The notes: generated by a model from the letters alone, not told the origin. A stretch of DNA of 52,300 bases from Rhodobacterales bacterium 56_14_T64 (GCA_002162795.1 MAAY01000015.1:1-52300), one strand, 5' to 3'. Counted from the stretch's first letter, positions 7,893-15,885 are shown. Numbers and translations: made by a program.

Positions 7893-10004
7893 TCAATCAT
7901 TCAAGCAGGCAAACGTCTGGCCCTTGGCAACCAGATTGCGGATCAATTGGGCAGGTTGCCAGAAATAGGCATCGTCCTGAGCATAGCGTTCTAGGTCTGC
8001 CAGTATCGCGGGCAGGCCAACTTCATCAGCATAGTGCATGGGGCCGCCACGATGTCGCGGAAATCCATAGCCCGACAGAAAGGTCATATCGACGTCCAGC
8101 GGCCGTTGTGCGATGCCTTCGGAGACCACTTTGGCGCCTTCGTTGATCATGGCAGCCATGTAGCGGCGAACAATGGTCTCTTCGTCCATCTTTTGCGGGG
8201 TTATCCCCAGTTCATCGCGCTCGGCGTTGATGAATTGCAAGACCTCGGGGTCGGGGGAGCCGTGCCGGGATCCGTCAGCATAGATGTAAAAACCGCGTCC
8301 GGTTTTCTGACCGAAACGGCCCAGTTCACACAGCCGATCGGCAAACTTGGCTACGCGCGCACGGGGATCCAGCGTTGGTGCCTTGCGCTTACGGGTCGCC
8401 CAGCCGATATCCAGCCCGGCCAGATCGCTGACCTCAAACGGACCCATGGCAAAACCAAAGGCTTTGAGCGCGCGGTCGATGTCATAAGGCGAGGCGCCGT
8501 CCAGAACCATGTGATCCGCAGCGGCGCGGTAAGTGGCGAGAATTCGGTTGCCGATAAAGCCGTCACAAACGCCAGCCCGCACTGCAATCTTGTTCAGCGT
8601 CTTGGCCAGAGCAAAACCAGTGGCCACCACATCGGGTGCGGTTGCATCGGGCACAACAACCTCTAGTAGTTTCATCACATGCGCAGGAGAGAAGAAGTGC
8701 AGACCGATGACATCCTGCGGCCTGCTGGTGGCGGCTGCAATTTCGTTGATGTCAAGGTACGAGGTATTGCTGGCCAGTATGGCTCCGGGTTTGCAAACCG
8801 TGTCCAGCTGTCGAAACACATCGTGCTTGACATCCATGCTTTCAAACACGGCCTCAATAACCAGGTCTGCCTGAGACAGGGCTGTATAATCAGTATTGGT
8901 GCGGAAACTGTCAGCCAGGATACTGTTGTGTTTTGCTTCGGAAATTTTGCCTCGCTTGAGGCTATCACCCAGCAGGCGCGTGACAGTGCCTTTGGCAGTC
9001 GAGGCCGCGTCAATATTGCGTTCAATCAAGGTGACATCCAGCCCGTTCAGCAGGCAGGAAACAGCAATGCCCGCGCCCATGGTGCCGCCGCCGATGATGC
9101 CCACCTTGGTAATGTTCCGCGCAGCCACTCCCTGCAGTTCGGGCAGTTTTGAAACTTTGCGCTCGGCAAAGAAGGCATGGACCAGGGCTGCGCGCTGCGG
9201 AGAGGCCAACATCGACATGAACAACTCTCGCTCGCGGTTGATGCCCGAGGCAAAGTCCAGCGTTGCGGCCGCCTCAACAGCGTCGACACAGGCGAGTGGA
9301 GACAGCTGGCCGCGGGATTTTTTGACCAGCTTGCTGCGCCAACCGTCTAATTCAGTGGCAGTGACCACTGTGGCTGGCATGTCGCCGACCCGACGCACTG
9401 TGGCATTGGTCGCCAGCAAGTGGTTTGCGTAAGCTATCCCAGCAGTTCTTGGGTCAGTCTCTTCGCTGATCTGATCAACGATGCCCAGCTTCAACGCTTC
9501 TTCGGCCTTTATCGGGCGACCTGAGGTCATCATCGACAGAGCAGCGTCAACGCCAGTCAGACGAGGCAACCGCTGGGTGCCGCCAGCGTCGGGAATAAGA
9601 CCCAAAGTGACTTCGGGCAGGCCAACCTTGGTGCCTGGCAGGGCCAGTCGGTAATGCGCAGCCAGTGCAACCTCTAGCCCGCCGCCCAATGCCGTGCCGT
9701 GCAGCACTGCAATCACCGGTTTTTCGGTGTCTTCAATGCGTTGAAACAAGTCGGGCAGGCGTGGTCCCTGCGGCGGTTTGCCGAACTCCTTGATGTCTGC
9801 TCCGGCAATGAATGTGCGACCTGCGCCGATGAGAACAGCAATCTTGGCATTGGCGTCGGTCGAAAATCGGGCAAAGGCATCGTCTAAGCCGCGTCGCACA
9901 GCAACAGACAGCGCATTTACTGGCGGGTTCTGAACAGTAATCACCGCCACCCCATCCGTTACATCATAAGCGACAGCGCTTTCATATGAGATTGTTGATG
10001 TCAT
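7893..10004 (-). CDS. Fused enoyl-CoA hydratase / 3-hydroxyacyl-CoA dehydrogenase (FadB/PimF type)
   Basis: Bifunctional 703-residue enzyme: hydration of a 2-enoyl-CoA, then NAD-dependent oxidation of the 3-hydroxyacyl-CoA. The crotonase domain occupies about residues 1-190, with FIAGADIKEF near 65 and both catalytic Glu regions (GGGLEVAL, GLPEVTLGLIPDAGG). The Rossmann domain starts at GIIGGGTMGAGIA near 300. The dehydrogenase catalytic histidine is in GLHFFSPAHVMKLLEVV near 435. The C-terminal domain carries FGQKTGRGFY and GYGFPRHRGGP. It is the first gene of the operon, 60 bases after a promoter-like sequence and an IclR-type palindrome. Confidence 0.93.
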   Translation of the reverse strand: MTSTISYESAVAYDVTDGVAVITVQNPPVNALSVAVRRGLDDAFARFSTDANAKIAVLIGAGRTFIAGADIKEFGKPPQGPRLPDLFQRIEDTEKPVIAVLHGTALGGGLEVALAAHYRLALPGTKVGLPEVTLGLIPDAGGTQRLPRLTGVDAALSMMTSGRPIKAEEALKLGIVDQISEETDPRTAGIAYANHLLATNATVRRVGDMPATVVTATELDGWRSKLVKKSRGQLSPLACVDAVEAAATLDFASGINRERELFMSMLASPQRAALVHAFFAERKVSKLPELQGVAARNITKVGIIGGGTMGAGIAVSCLLNGLDVTLIERNIDAASTAKGTVTRLLGDSLKRGKISEAKHNSILADSFRTNTDYTALSQADLVIEAVFESMDVKHDVFRQLDTVCKPGAILASNTSYLDINEIAAATSRPQDVIGLHFFSPAHVMKLLEVVVPDATAPDVVATGFALAKTLNKIAVRAGVCDGFIGNRILATYRAAADHMVLDGASPYDIDRALKAFGFAMGPFEVSDLAGLDIGWATRKRKAPTLDPRARVAKFADRLCELGRFGQKTGRGFYIYADGSRHGSPDPEVLQFINAERDELGITPQKMDEETIVRRYMAAMINEGAKVVSEGIAQRPLDVDMTFLSGYGFPRHRGGPMHYADEVGLPAILADLERYAQDDAYFWQPAQLIRNLVAKGQTFACLND

Positions 10005-10064
10005 TCAGCGGCCTCAATTAGTGTTCCCGTGGCCGCGACGAGTCATGCCGGGCCGGTTGAAGAC

Positions 10065-10092
10065 ACAATACCAAGCCTGATCGGAGTTTCAA
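10065..10092 (-). promoter_or_regulatory. Candidate promoter of the beta-oxidation operon
   Basis: On the reverse strand TTGAAA (10092-10087) is followed after 16 bases by TATTGT (10070-10065), a sigma70-like pair. It faces the 703-residue gene, whose start is at 10004. The 19-bp palindrome lies about 12 bases upstream of the -35, a position that suits an activator. Confidence 0.45.
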
Positions 10093-10104
10093 TAAGTAAA
10101 ATCT

Positions 10105-10123
10105 AATTCTACTATGCGGAATT
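10105..10123. promoter_or_regulatory. IclR-type operator upstream of the beta-oxidation operon
   Basis: AATTCTACTATGCGGAATT, an imperfect palindrome. It differs by one base from the site at 13964-13982 in front of dctP. The arm spacing and AATTCC arms suit IclR-family dimers. It overlaps the stop codon of the IclR gene itself. Confidence 0.7.
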
Positions 10124-10928
10124 AGCCTTGCTGCACCAAAGCAGACGGCCTGCCGGTCATTCGTTCCAGGTCTTTGACGGCCTCTCTGAGTTTCGGCCCC
10201 ACTTCGGTTTCCATGCGTTCGACCGATAGAACCTCGGGGACCGCGCCACAGGTAAAGGAGACGGGTTCATTAAATTCACGACTGCGAAAAGGAACCGAAA
10301 CGGCATTTACCGACTTGGCATAGCGCAACCCGTGACCTGCAATGACAAAGCCGCGGCCCAGCAGCTGTGAATAGGCGTCTTGGCGAATATCAGAGATGGT
10401 TATGTCTGCGTCGCGAACCGCGCTGCCGTAGTTGTCGACATAACTGGCAAATTCTTCGTCACTTTGAGCGGCCAGTTGGGCTTGACCGGATGATGAATGC
10501 GATGCGGGTATACGGTGTCCGACCTCTAGCCAGAGGGATGAGGTTTCCTTGGGTCGCCATGTTTTGATCAGCAGAACTTTCTGCTCATCGCGCACACCAA
10601 TCAGAACAAGAGTGCCCGTTTCGTCAGCCAGTGGCTGCATGATGCCATCTGCCATATCGACGAAGGAAACCGAGGCAGATGCGACATTGCCCAGGGCCAG
10701 TAGGGCGGGCCCGGGACGATAGCGGTCGTGGCGCTGGCCATGGGACAGATAGCCAAGCGATTGTAGGGTAAAGGTCAGACGCGAGACAGTGGATTTTGGT
10801 ACACCTGTCCGCTCGGAAATCTCCTGATTGCTCAACCCGTCGTCGCTGGGGCGAAAGGCGCGCAGCACACTCATGCCGCGCGCCAATGTTGTTGCAAACC
10901 TGCGATCGGATGAAAGATCCTTGACCAT
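10122..10928 (-). CDS. IclR family transcriptional regulator
   Basis: A 268-residue regulator with an N-terminal winged helix (about residues 12-75; LSNQEISERTGVPKSTVSRLTFTLQSLGYL is the helix-turn-helix) and a C-terminal IclR effector domain (about 90-255) that would bind a small acid or CoA-pathway intermediate. It lies between the beta-oxidation operon and the TRAP transporter, all on the same strand. Matching palindromes occur before both transcription units and a half-site lies at its own start codon, so it probably controls uptake, degradation and itself. The effector is presumably the transported acid or an early intermediate (inference). Confidence 0.9.
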   Translation of the reverse strand: MVKDLSSDRRFATTLARGMSVLRAFRPSDDGLSNQEISERTGVPKSTVSRLTFTLQSLGYLSHGQRHDRYRPGPALLALGNVASASVSFVDMADGIMQPLADETGTLVLIGVRDEQKVLLIKTWRPKETSSLWLEVGHRIPASHSSSGQAQLAAQSDEEFASYVDNYGSAVRDADITISDIRQDAYSQLLGRGFVIAGHGLRYAKSVNAVSVPFRSREFNEPVSFTCGAVPEVLSVERMETEVGPKLREAVKDLERMTGRPSALVQQG

Positions 10929-10946
10929 ATTCTACTATCTCATCTG
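10928..10946. promoter_or_regulatory. Half-site of the IclR-type operator at the regulator's start
   Basis: ATTCTACTAT at 10929-10938 matches the left half of the operators at 10105 and 13964 exactly; the right half is not conserved. It touches the start codon of the IclR gene, so weak autoregulation is possible. Confidence 0.4.
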
Positions 10947-10963
10947 TTGTTCTGCCGGTTGGC

Positions 10964-12304
10964 TTACCACATGGAATTTGGCAGAAGCAAAGAAATCACC
11001 GGAAAGCTCATGATCAGGATCAAAACGATCACATCCACGGTCAAAAAGCGGGCGATGCCAGCGAAGATCCGGTCGATCGGAGCGTCCTTGCCCACGACAT
11101 TGGCAATGACAAAGACGTTCAGGCCCACAGGCGGTGTGATCAGGCCGATTTCCAGCAGTTTGATAACCACAACGCCAAACCAGATGAGATCCAGCCCATA
11201 AGTTTCAACCAGCGGCACCACCAGCGGCAAGGTCAGAACCATGATTCCAATTGGATCCAGAAACATGCCCAGCATCAGGTAGATCACGGCAATGGCAAAC
11301 ATCAGCCAGAACACTGATAGTTCCGCCTGTGTGACTATGTCGACAATTGCGGGGGCAACGCCGGTTAGGGCCACAAAGGCGACGAAGATCTTGGCGCCGG
11401 CGGCGATCAGGAAAATTGACGAGGTCTGCAGGCAGGTGTCCCGGATGGCATCCCAGATGTCCTTCAGGGACAGTTTACGTTGCGCCAGCCCAATCAGCGC
11501 GGCGGCAGACAGGCAAACACCGGCGGCCTCGGTTGCGGTGAAGATCCCGCCATAAATGCCGCCGATGATGACCAAGAATAACACAAAGGCGGGCCAGGCC
11601 ATCGCGGCTGCGCGGAACCGTTCGCCATAGCTGATATGGCCCGGATCTACAGGTGCGGCGGCTGGATCGTGCTTGACCCACAGAAAGATCACCAGCAAAA
11701 ACCCAGCCAGCGTCAACAAGCCGGGTAAAATACCAGCGACGAACAGTCGGTTGATCGAGGTCTCAGTGAAGATGCCATAGATGATGAACAAAACACTCGG
11801 TGGGATCAGTGAGCCCAGTGTTCCACCAGCTGCAACACTGGCTGTGGCCAGACGGTTGTCATAGCCCATGCGCAGCATTTCGGGTGTGCAGATACGCCCC
11901 ATAGTCGAAGCACAGGCGATGGACGATCCGGTGATGGCCGAAAATCCGCCGCAGCCGACAACAGATGCCATGGCAACGCCACCGGGAACTGCGGACAGCC
12001 AGACGCGGGCAGCGTAATAGATTCGCGTGGTGATGTCGGCCTTATAGGCAATATGCCCCAAGGCGATGAACAGGGGGATCATCGACAGATCATAAGAGTG
12101 GATCAGGTCAAAAGAGTTAGAATACACCATAGACGTGGTGGCGCGGATGGCGCGCTCGGGTGCGAAACTGCCGCTGCGAAAGGCAAAAATGAAGAAGGTC
12201 GCAACAGTGGCGACGCCGGCCAGGGTAAAGCCAATAGGTGCGCGTAGGGCAAGCAGGCCAAGTACAGCAGCAAAGGCGATGAGGCCAATAAGTGAGGCAT
12301 CCAT
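10964..12304 (-). CDS. dctM: TRAP transporter large permease (DctM)
   Basis: A 446-residue, highly hydrophobic inner-membrane protein of the DctM family, with about 12 membrane segments expected. It is the cation-coupled channel subunit of a tripartite ATP-independent periplasmic transporter. Typical stretches include PLFIALGHIAYKADI near residue 75, ASTMGRICTPEML near 130, GSLIPPSVLFIIYGI near 165 and IGLITPPVGLNVFV near 395. Its start overlaps the dctQ stop by one base. The order dctP-dctQ-dctM is canonical. Substrate not deducible; an organic acid feeding the adjacent CoA pathway is likely. Confidence 0.93.
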   Translation of the reverse strand: MDASLIGLIAFAAVLGLLALRAPIGFTLAGVATVATFFIFAFRSGSFAPERAIRATTSMVYSNSFDLIHSYDLSMIPLFIALGHIAYKADITTRIYYAARVWLSAVPGGVAMASVVGCGGFSAITGSSIACASTMGRICTPEMLRMGYDNRLATASVAAGGTLGSLIPPSVLFIIYGIFTETSINRLFVAGILPGLLTLAGFLLVIFLWVKHDPAAAPVDPGHISYGERFRAAAMAWPAFVLFLVIIGGIYGGIFTATEAAGVCLSAAALIGLAQRKLSLKDIWDAIRDTCLQTSSIFLIAAGAKIFVAFVALTGVAPAIVDIVTQAELSVFWLMFAIAVIYLMLGMFLDPIGIMVLTLPLVVPLVETYGLDLIWFGVVVIKLLEIGLITPPVGLNVFVIANVVGKDAPIDRIFAGIARFLTVDVIVLILIMSFPVISLLLPNSMW

Positions 12305-12813
12305 CAGTCGGTTCCTTCAGCGGAAGTGATAAAGTCAAATTGTCCGGCGCGAATGGAGCGGATATCTTGAACGACCAGGACAAGCAGGCGCAGCCAGCAG
12401 GCTGTCATGCCCACCAAAAACACCAGACGACCAGGCCATTTCGGTAGGTTGAGGTCACCATAGAAGAACCCTCCAGAGGTGACGGTGTGGGCAAACTCGC
12501 GACCACCAGCGTAGATCAGAGGCATGAGTGCGAATACACCAACAACTGAGCCACTGACCACCAACCAGGCCTGCGCCTTGAGGGGGAGTTTTGCGGCTAG
12601 AAATTCGACAGCCACATGACTGCGTGCCAGTGTTGCGGCTGCCAGCGGCAAGACAATTGCGGCAACCATCAACTCGCGCACGATAATGATCGTGTCGGGC
12701 AGTGCCACATTGAACAGAGACCGGGAGACAACACTGATGGTGATCATTAGACCAAGGGCAATAACGGCTGCCACCGCAAGGTTCAGCAGGAACCTTTCAA
12801 ACTTCCGAAACAT
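12304..12813 (-). CDS. dctQ: TRAP transporter small permease (DctQ)
   Basis: A 169-residue membrane protein with four hydrophobic segments (about 8-32, 45-65, 85-105, 130-152) as in DctQ proteins. It bridges the periplasmic binding protein and the large permease. It lies 70 bases after dctP, with a strong hairpin in the gap, and is translationally coupled to dctM. Confidence 0.88.
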   Translation of the reverse strand: MFRKFERFLLNLAVAAVIALGLMITISVVSRSLFNVALPDTIIIVRELMVAAIVLPLAAATLARSHVAVEFLAAKLPLKAQAWLVVSGSVVGVFALMPLIYAGGREFAHTVTSGGFFYGDLNLPKWPGRLVFLVGMTACWLRLLVLVVQDIRSIRAGQFDFITSAEGTD

Positions 12814-12848
12814 CGGTACCTCGCGTTCGTTTTATGCGGGCAAAGGGA

Positions 12849-12877
12849 AGCCCCCCAAATAGGCACATTGGGGGGCT
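12849..12877 (-). terminator. Strong hairpin between dctP and dctQ
   Basis: Perfect 10-bp stem (AGCCCCCCAA / TTGGGGGGCT) with a 9-base loop, just after the dctP stop. No long T-run follows. Such hairpins between a binding-protein gene and its permease genes usually protect the upstream mRNA or partly stop transcription, so that binding protein is made in excess. Confidence 0.6.
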
Positions 12878-12883
12878 GGGGGA

Positions 12884-13945
12884 TTAGCGTGTCCAGGGGT
12901 ACCCTTGGTCGTCACGTTCGGCCGAATACTTGGCGATCAAGCCACGGTATTCGGTCAGAAGGCTGGAGCCATCCAGGCCCGCAGCATTCATGTTTTCTAC
13001 CCATGCATCGATGTGCTTGGCACCTGCAGCGACCAGCTGGTCGCGATCGTCTTGTGGCAGTGTGATGACTTCGATGCCGGTCTCTTTCATAGTGTCGATG
13101 GCAGCAGCGTTTGCGGTGGTGATCAAGCGGCCAAATTCATCGGCCATGGCACTACCCGCGTCTATGAGGACGGTTTGCTCAGCAGCGCTGAGAGCGTCAA
13201 AGCTGTCTTTGTTCATCATGATGCCAACACCGCCAACCTGGCCCCAGTCGAGCAAGGTGTAGTTCGTCATCACTTCCTGCTGCTTCAGCGCAGTTACGGC
13301 ATAGGAATAGCCCTGCGAGCAATCGAGCAAGCCGGTATCCAGCCCTTGATAGGCTTTATAGATGCTCATGTTGACCATATTGCCGCCCAGCTCGCCGAAC
13401 ACGCGACCATAGGCGCCGGTGCCACGAATTTTGCGGTCTTTGATGTCGCTGATTGAGCGGATGGCATCGCCGGTACAGCCGATGTGAACAGCCGATGTGG
13501 TGAAAGTACCGATGTAAACCAAGTTCTTGTCAGCAAGATCTGCCTGGATCGCGGGGGAGTTACGCATCAGTTCATCTGTGGCGCGCATACCAACCCAGGC
13601 GTCCGGGTTTTCCAGTGGTAGGTCAGCAATGCCATAGGCCTGCATTTCCTGTGGGTAATAGACTGCAATCACGGTGCCCATGTCGGCAACGCCATCGCCG
13701 ACGGATTGAACCGCTGCATTGGCCTTGAACAGGGCGCCGCCCCATTGAACATTGATTGTTAGTTCGCCGCCTGATGTCTCACCTACCTGATCAGCAAACC
13801 ATTGCAGGGCTGCAGCACGGGCGCCCCGGTTGGGACCGGCCTCACCATGGATCAATGTGGCTCCTGCAGTTGTCACGGTTGCGGCAAAGGCAAGGCCCGC
13901 GGATAAGATGGCGGATTTCACACAGATTTTCAGTCTTCTGGTCAT
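12884..13945 (-). CDS. dctP: TRAP transporter substrate-binding protein (DctP)
   Basis: A 353-residue periplasmic solute-binding protein. Residues 1-29 form a signal peptide (MTRRLKICVKSAILSAGLAF then AATVTTAGA). The mature protein shows the family layout with GGALFKANAAVQSVGDGVADMG near 65-90 and the ligand-binding arginine region KIRGTGAYGRVFGELGG near 175. It captures an organic acid in the periplasm for DctQM. It is the first gene of the transporter operon, with an IclR-type palindrome 19 bases upstream of its start and a purine-rich ribosome site (AGGGAGAAG). Confidence 0.92.
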   Translation of the reverse strand: MTRRLKICVKSAILSAGLAFAATVTTAGATLIHGEAGPNRGARAAALQWFADQVGETSGGELTINVQWGGALFKANAAVQSVGDGVADMGTVIAVYYPQEMQAYGIADLPLENPDAWVGMRATDELMRNSPAIQADLADKNLVYIGTFTTSAVHIGCTGDAIRSISDIKDRKIRGTGAYGRVFGELGGNMVNMSIYKAYQGLDTGLLDCSQGYSYAVTALKQQEVMTNYTLLDWGQVGGVGIMMNKDSFDALSAAEQTVLIDAGSAMADEFGRLITTANAAAIDTMKETGIEVITLPQDDRDQLVAAGAKHIDAWVENMNAAGLDGSSLLTEYRGLIAKYSAERDDQGYPWTR

Positions 13946-13963
13946 TGAAGTCTTCTCCCTAGT

Positions 13964-13982
13964 AATTCCACTATGCGGAATT
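13964..13982. promoter_or_regulatory. IclR-type operator upstream of dctP
   Basis: AATTCCACTATGCGGAATT: perfect 6-bp arms AATTCC/GGAATT around a 7-base centre. It lies between 19 and 37 bases upstream of the dctP start, so it probably sits in or next to the 5' leader. One base differs from the operator at 10105-10123. Confidence 0.72.
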
Positions 13983-14041
13983 GAATTCTAATAATGAGAA
14001 CCCTAGATAGCTTGGACATTAAGCACAACAGAAACTTTGGC

Positions 14042-14296
14042 TCACTCAGAAAAGCCCAAGAGACGCTCTAAGTCCGTCTCAGTTCGAAGATGAGCGACGA
14101 TGCATAAACCATCCCAACTCTTTGCCGATGCACTGATCGAGCTGGCAAGTACGCGCAAAGAACGTATAGCCGGAACGTTCAATGTCTCTGCTGAGCCAGG
14201 CAGCAGCAAAAGGCTTGGTCGAATCTTCAAGCGCGACGGCATCCGATCAAACTCTTCTTGAAGAGCTGTGTGGGATTGTCAGTCTGACATCGAAGC
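14042..14296. other. Unrecognised remnant sequence next to the IS3 element
   Basis: Short frames are open on both strands: reverse 14242-14042 (66 codons) and forward 14100-14261 (53 codons, beginning MHKPSQLFADALIELAS). Neither matches a family I recognise. Given the broken IS and gene fragment on the other side, this is most likely leftover of an older gene or mobile element. Confidence 0.35.
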
Positions 14297-14400
14297 AAAG
14301 TGGACCTGTCGCGCATTCGTGCCGCCCCAAGTGATCGTTTAGGCCACCTTCCGTTCAAAAGCGACGGGGCTTTTCCAACCCAATGTTGAGTGGCGTCCAC

Positions 14401-14439
14401 TGCCCGGCAGGGTATCGCAAAGCGATATCCCGAGAGGGG
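14401..14439 (+). repeat. Short palindromic unit, copy 1
   Basis: TGCCCGGCAG at the left, a stem-loop GGTATCGC-AAA-GCGATATCC, and CGAGAGGGG at the right. It adds codons in frame to the transposase, read as PSRDIALRYPAGQ on the reverse strand, between YNPR and the following conserved residues. Confidence 0.75.
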
Positions 14440-14595
14440 CGCGGATTGTAGACGCCATTGATGTATTTAAAGACTGCCATCTCGGCCTGCCTGCGGGTTT
14501 CCCATGTGCCCCGCCAGATCAGTTCGGTCTGGATGGTTTTGAAGAAGGTCTCAACGGCTGCATTATCATAACAATTACCTTTGCTGCTCATTCAC

Positions 14596-14629
14596 TGCCC
14601 GGCAGTGCATGTTACATGCATGAGAGGGG
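14596..14629 (+). repeat. Short palindromic unit, copy 2
   Basis: TGCCCGGCAG, stem-loop TGCATG-TTA-CATGCA, then TGAGAGGGG. On the reverse strand it reads PLMHVTCTAGQ then TGA, in frame between FKAS and MSSKGN of the transposase; without the TGA the frame would continue. Confidence 0.75.
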
Positions 14630-14748
14630 ACGCTTTGAAACCATGCTGGCGCAAGATCTTTTGATAGTCGAGTGAACAATACTGGCTGCCACGATCCGTG
14701 TGATGAATGCAGCCCTTGGATGGTGCACAAAAAGCAATCGCCATCCAT

Positions 14749-14791
14749 TGCCCGGCAGGCGATTTGGCAAAGCCAAATCTGCCGAGAGGGG
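14749..14791 (+). repeat. Short palindromic unit, copy 3
   Basis: TGCCCGGCAG, stem-loop GATTTGGC-AAA-GCCAAATC, then CGAGAGGGG. On the reverse strand it reads PPLGRFGFAKSPAGQ in frame after VIGW. It takes the place of about 16 residues normally found there, so it sits at an indel junction. Confidence 0.75.
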
Positions 14792-15017
14792 GCCAGCCAA
14801 TGACGCGCCGAGAATGTAGATCCAGGATCACGGCCAGATAAAGCCAACGCTCACGCGCCCAGACATACGTGGTATCACCTGCCTATTTCCGGTTTGGCCG
14901 GTTAGCTGAGAAGTCACGGTCCAACAAGTTCGGGGCGGTGTTGAACTTGTGATTACTGTCCGTCGTAGCTTTGTGTTTGCGCGTCTCACCCCTGATATTC
15001 CGTTCTGGCGCATCCGT

Positions 15018-15056
15018 TGCCCGGCAGGCGATTGCAAAATAATTTGCCGAGAGGGG
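15018..15056 (+). repeat. Short palindromic unit, copy 4
   Basis: TGCCCGGCAG, a weaker stem (GCGATT against AATTTGC with a bulge), then CGAGAGGGG. On the reverse strand it reads PSRQIILQSPAGQ before RMRQNGIS, in a frame shifted from the preceding GLNVGHRRAG. Confidence 0.7.
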
Positions 15057-15293
15057 GCGGCCCGCACGGCGGTGACCAACGTTCAAGCCGATCTCCTTCA
15101 GCTCTTCGGTCATCCGTGGTCGTCCGTCGCGGCCCAAGCTGAGGCGTGACTGTTCTTTGATATGCGCCAACGTGACCAAATCAGATCGCTGCCTCCGACT
15201 GGCAGGACGGCTACGGAATGCCCGCAAGCCATGCGAACTGACGCTCATGACACGACACATCCGCCCAATAGAAATGTGATCCGGTGCTCTTCT

Positions 15294-15328
15294 CCCCTCT
15301 CGCGCATGTAAACATACGCTGCCGGGCA
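15294..15328 (-). repeat. Short palindromic unit, copy 5 (inverted)
   Basis: Opposite orientation to the other four: CCCCTCTCG at the left, stem-loop CGCATGT-AA-ACATACG, CTGCCGGGCA at the right. It lies exactly where OrfA stops matching after DLSV and OrfB sequence begins, that is, at a deletion junction. Confidence 0.72.
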
Positions 15329-15501
15329 GTGAACGCTAAGATCATCCGCTACCTGCTCGTGTGTAAGCCCACTGGTCAGTGCAACACGCACCGCATCCTT
15401 GCGAAATTCGTCCATTTGTTTCAGTCCCATAATTCATCTCCTTCGGGCCAATAAATGCTATCAAAGGAGCGGCATCAAACCGTGACAGGTCCAGTTTCGT
15501 C

Positions 15502-15696
15502 TTGCTGTTTAACGAGACCGCGCGCCAAACAGGCGTACAAGTGGTACTTATTGAACACGCCTACATCGACGAGGATTGCCGGTATGTCGACGCAATTCGG
15601 GAACGGTGGACGAAGGCCTCAGGCGAGAAACTAATACCACAGGATTGGCCCGAAAAGGGCCGACGAATAAAATCTTGGATGGACGTCTGCTCCTAA
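15502..15696 (+). pseudogene. C-terminal fragment of a DUF3732-type protein
   Basis: The frame runs out of the IS end and continues for 64 codons to a TAG/TAA-type stop: GVQVVLIEHAYIDED, then AIRERWTKASGEKLIPQDW. An aspartate/histidine-containing IVTDHA-like strand followed by a WR..GEKLIP.DW segment is what I know of the DUF3732 C terminus, a family found with ATPase multi-component cassettes thought to act in defence. Only the tail remains; the rest is not on the other side of the IS. Family assignment is from memory of the motif. Confidence 0.55.
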
Positions 15697-15885
15697 ATCT
15701 CAATACGAATCCGTGTGCCGCTGGGCGAACAGTCGCTCACAGCCAATGTGTCTACGTTTGGAGACGAATCCGATACCCTGTCGGGTAACGGTCTACCTAC
15801 TATTTTTGGATGGAGCATGTTTGGGCGGCTAGCTACCGGGGTAGGTATTTTTGTCTCATGAAAACAACGTCTTGGATGGGGTAAG

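Larger units (their letters stand above)
14339..15430 (-). pseudogene. IS3-family transposase (OrfA-OrfB remnant)
   Basis: Reading the reverse strand from 15430, MGLKQMDEFRKDAVRVALTS and EQVADDLSV are the OrfA start. The rest of OrfA and the start of OrfB are deleted. OrfB resumes with HGLRAFRSRPASRRQRSD, continues through GRPRMTEELKEIGLNVGHRR, NLLDRDFSANRPNRK, LYLAVILDLHSRRVIGW, GCIHHTDRGSQYCS (part of the DDE core) and NCYDNAAVETFFK, and ends WKSPVAFERKVA with TAA at 14339. Lesions seen: TAG replacing Trp near 14898, frameshifts near 15020-15050, near 14990 and near 14385, a TGA near 14594, and a missing stretch after VIGW. Several lesions coincide with the short palindromic units. Confidence 0.85.
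14297..15497 (-). mobile_element. Degenerate IS3-family insertion sequence
   Basis: Inverted ends AAAGTGGACCTGTCGCG (14297-14313) and CGTGACAGGTCCAGTTT (15481-15497) pair in 15 of 17 positions and frame a broken IS3-type transposase. The three bases outside the core TGGACCTGTC ends do not match (AAG and GTT), so no target duplication remains. Inside are stops, frameshifts, deletions and five short palindromic units. It is certainly inactive. Confidence 0.85.

Noticed and set aside
641-10004. Steroid ring (HIP) degradation cluster
   Set aside because: The flavoprotein, crotonase and paired dehydrogenases recall it, but the IpdAB hydrolase pair and other hallmark genes are missing; a pim-like operon is the simpler reading.
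14401-15328. CRISPR array
   Set aside because: The repeated units differ in orientation and spacing, have variable paired cores, lie inside a transposase and have no cas genes nearby.
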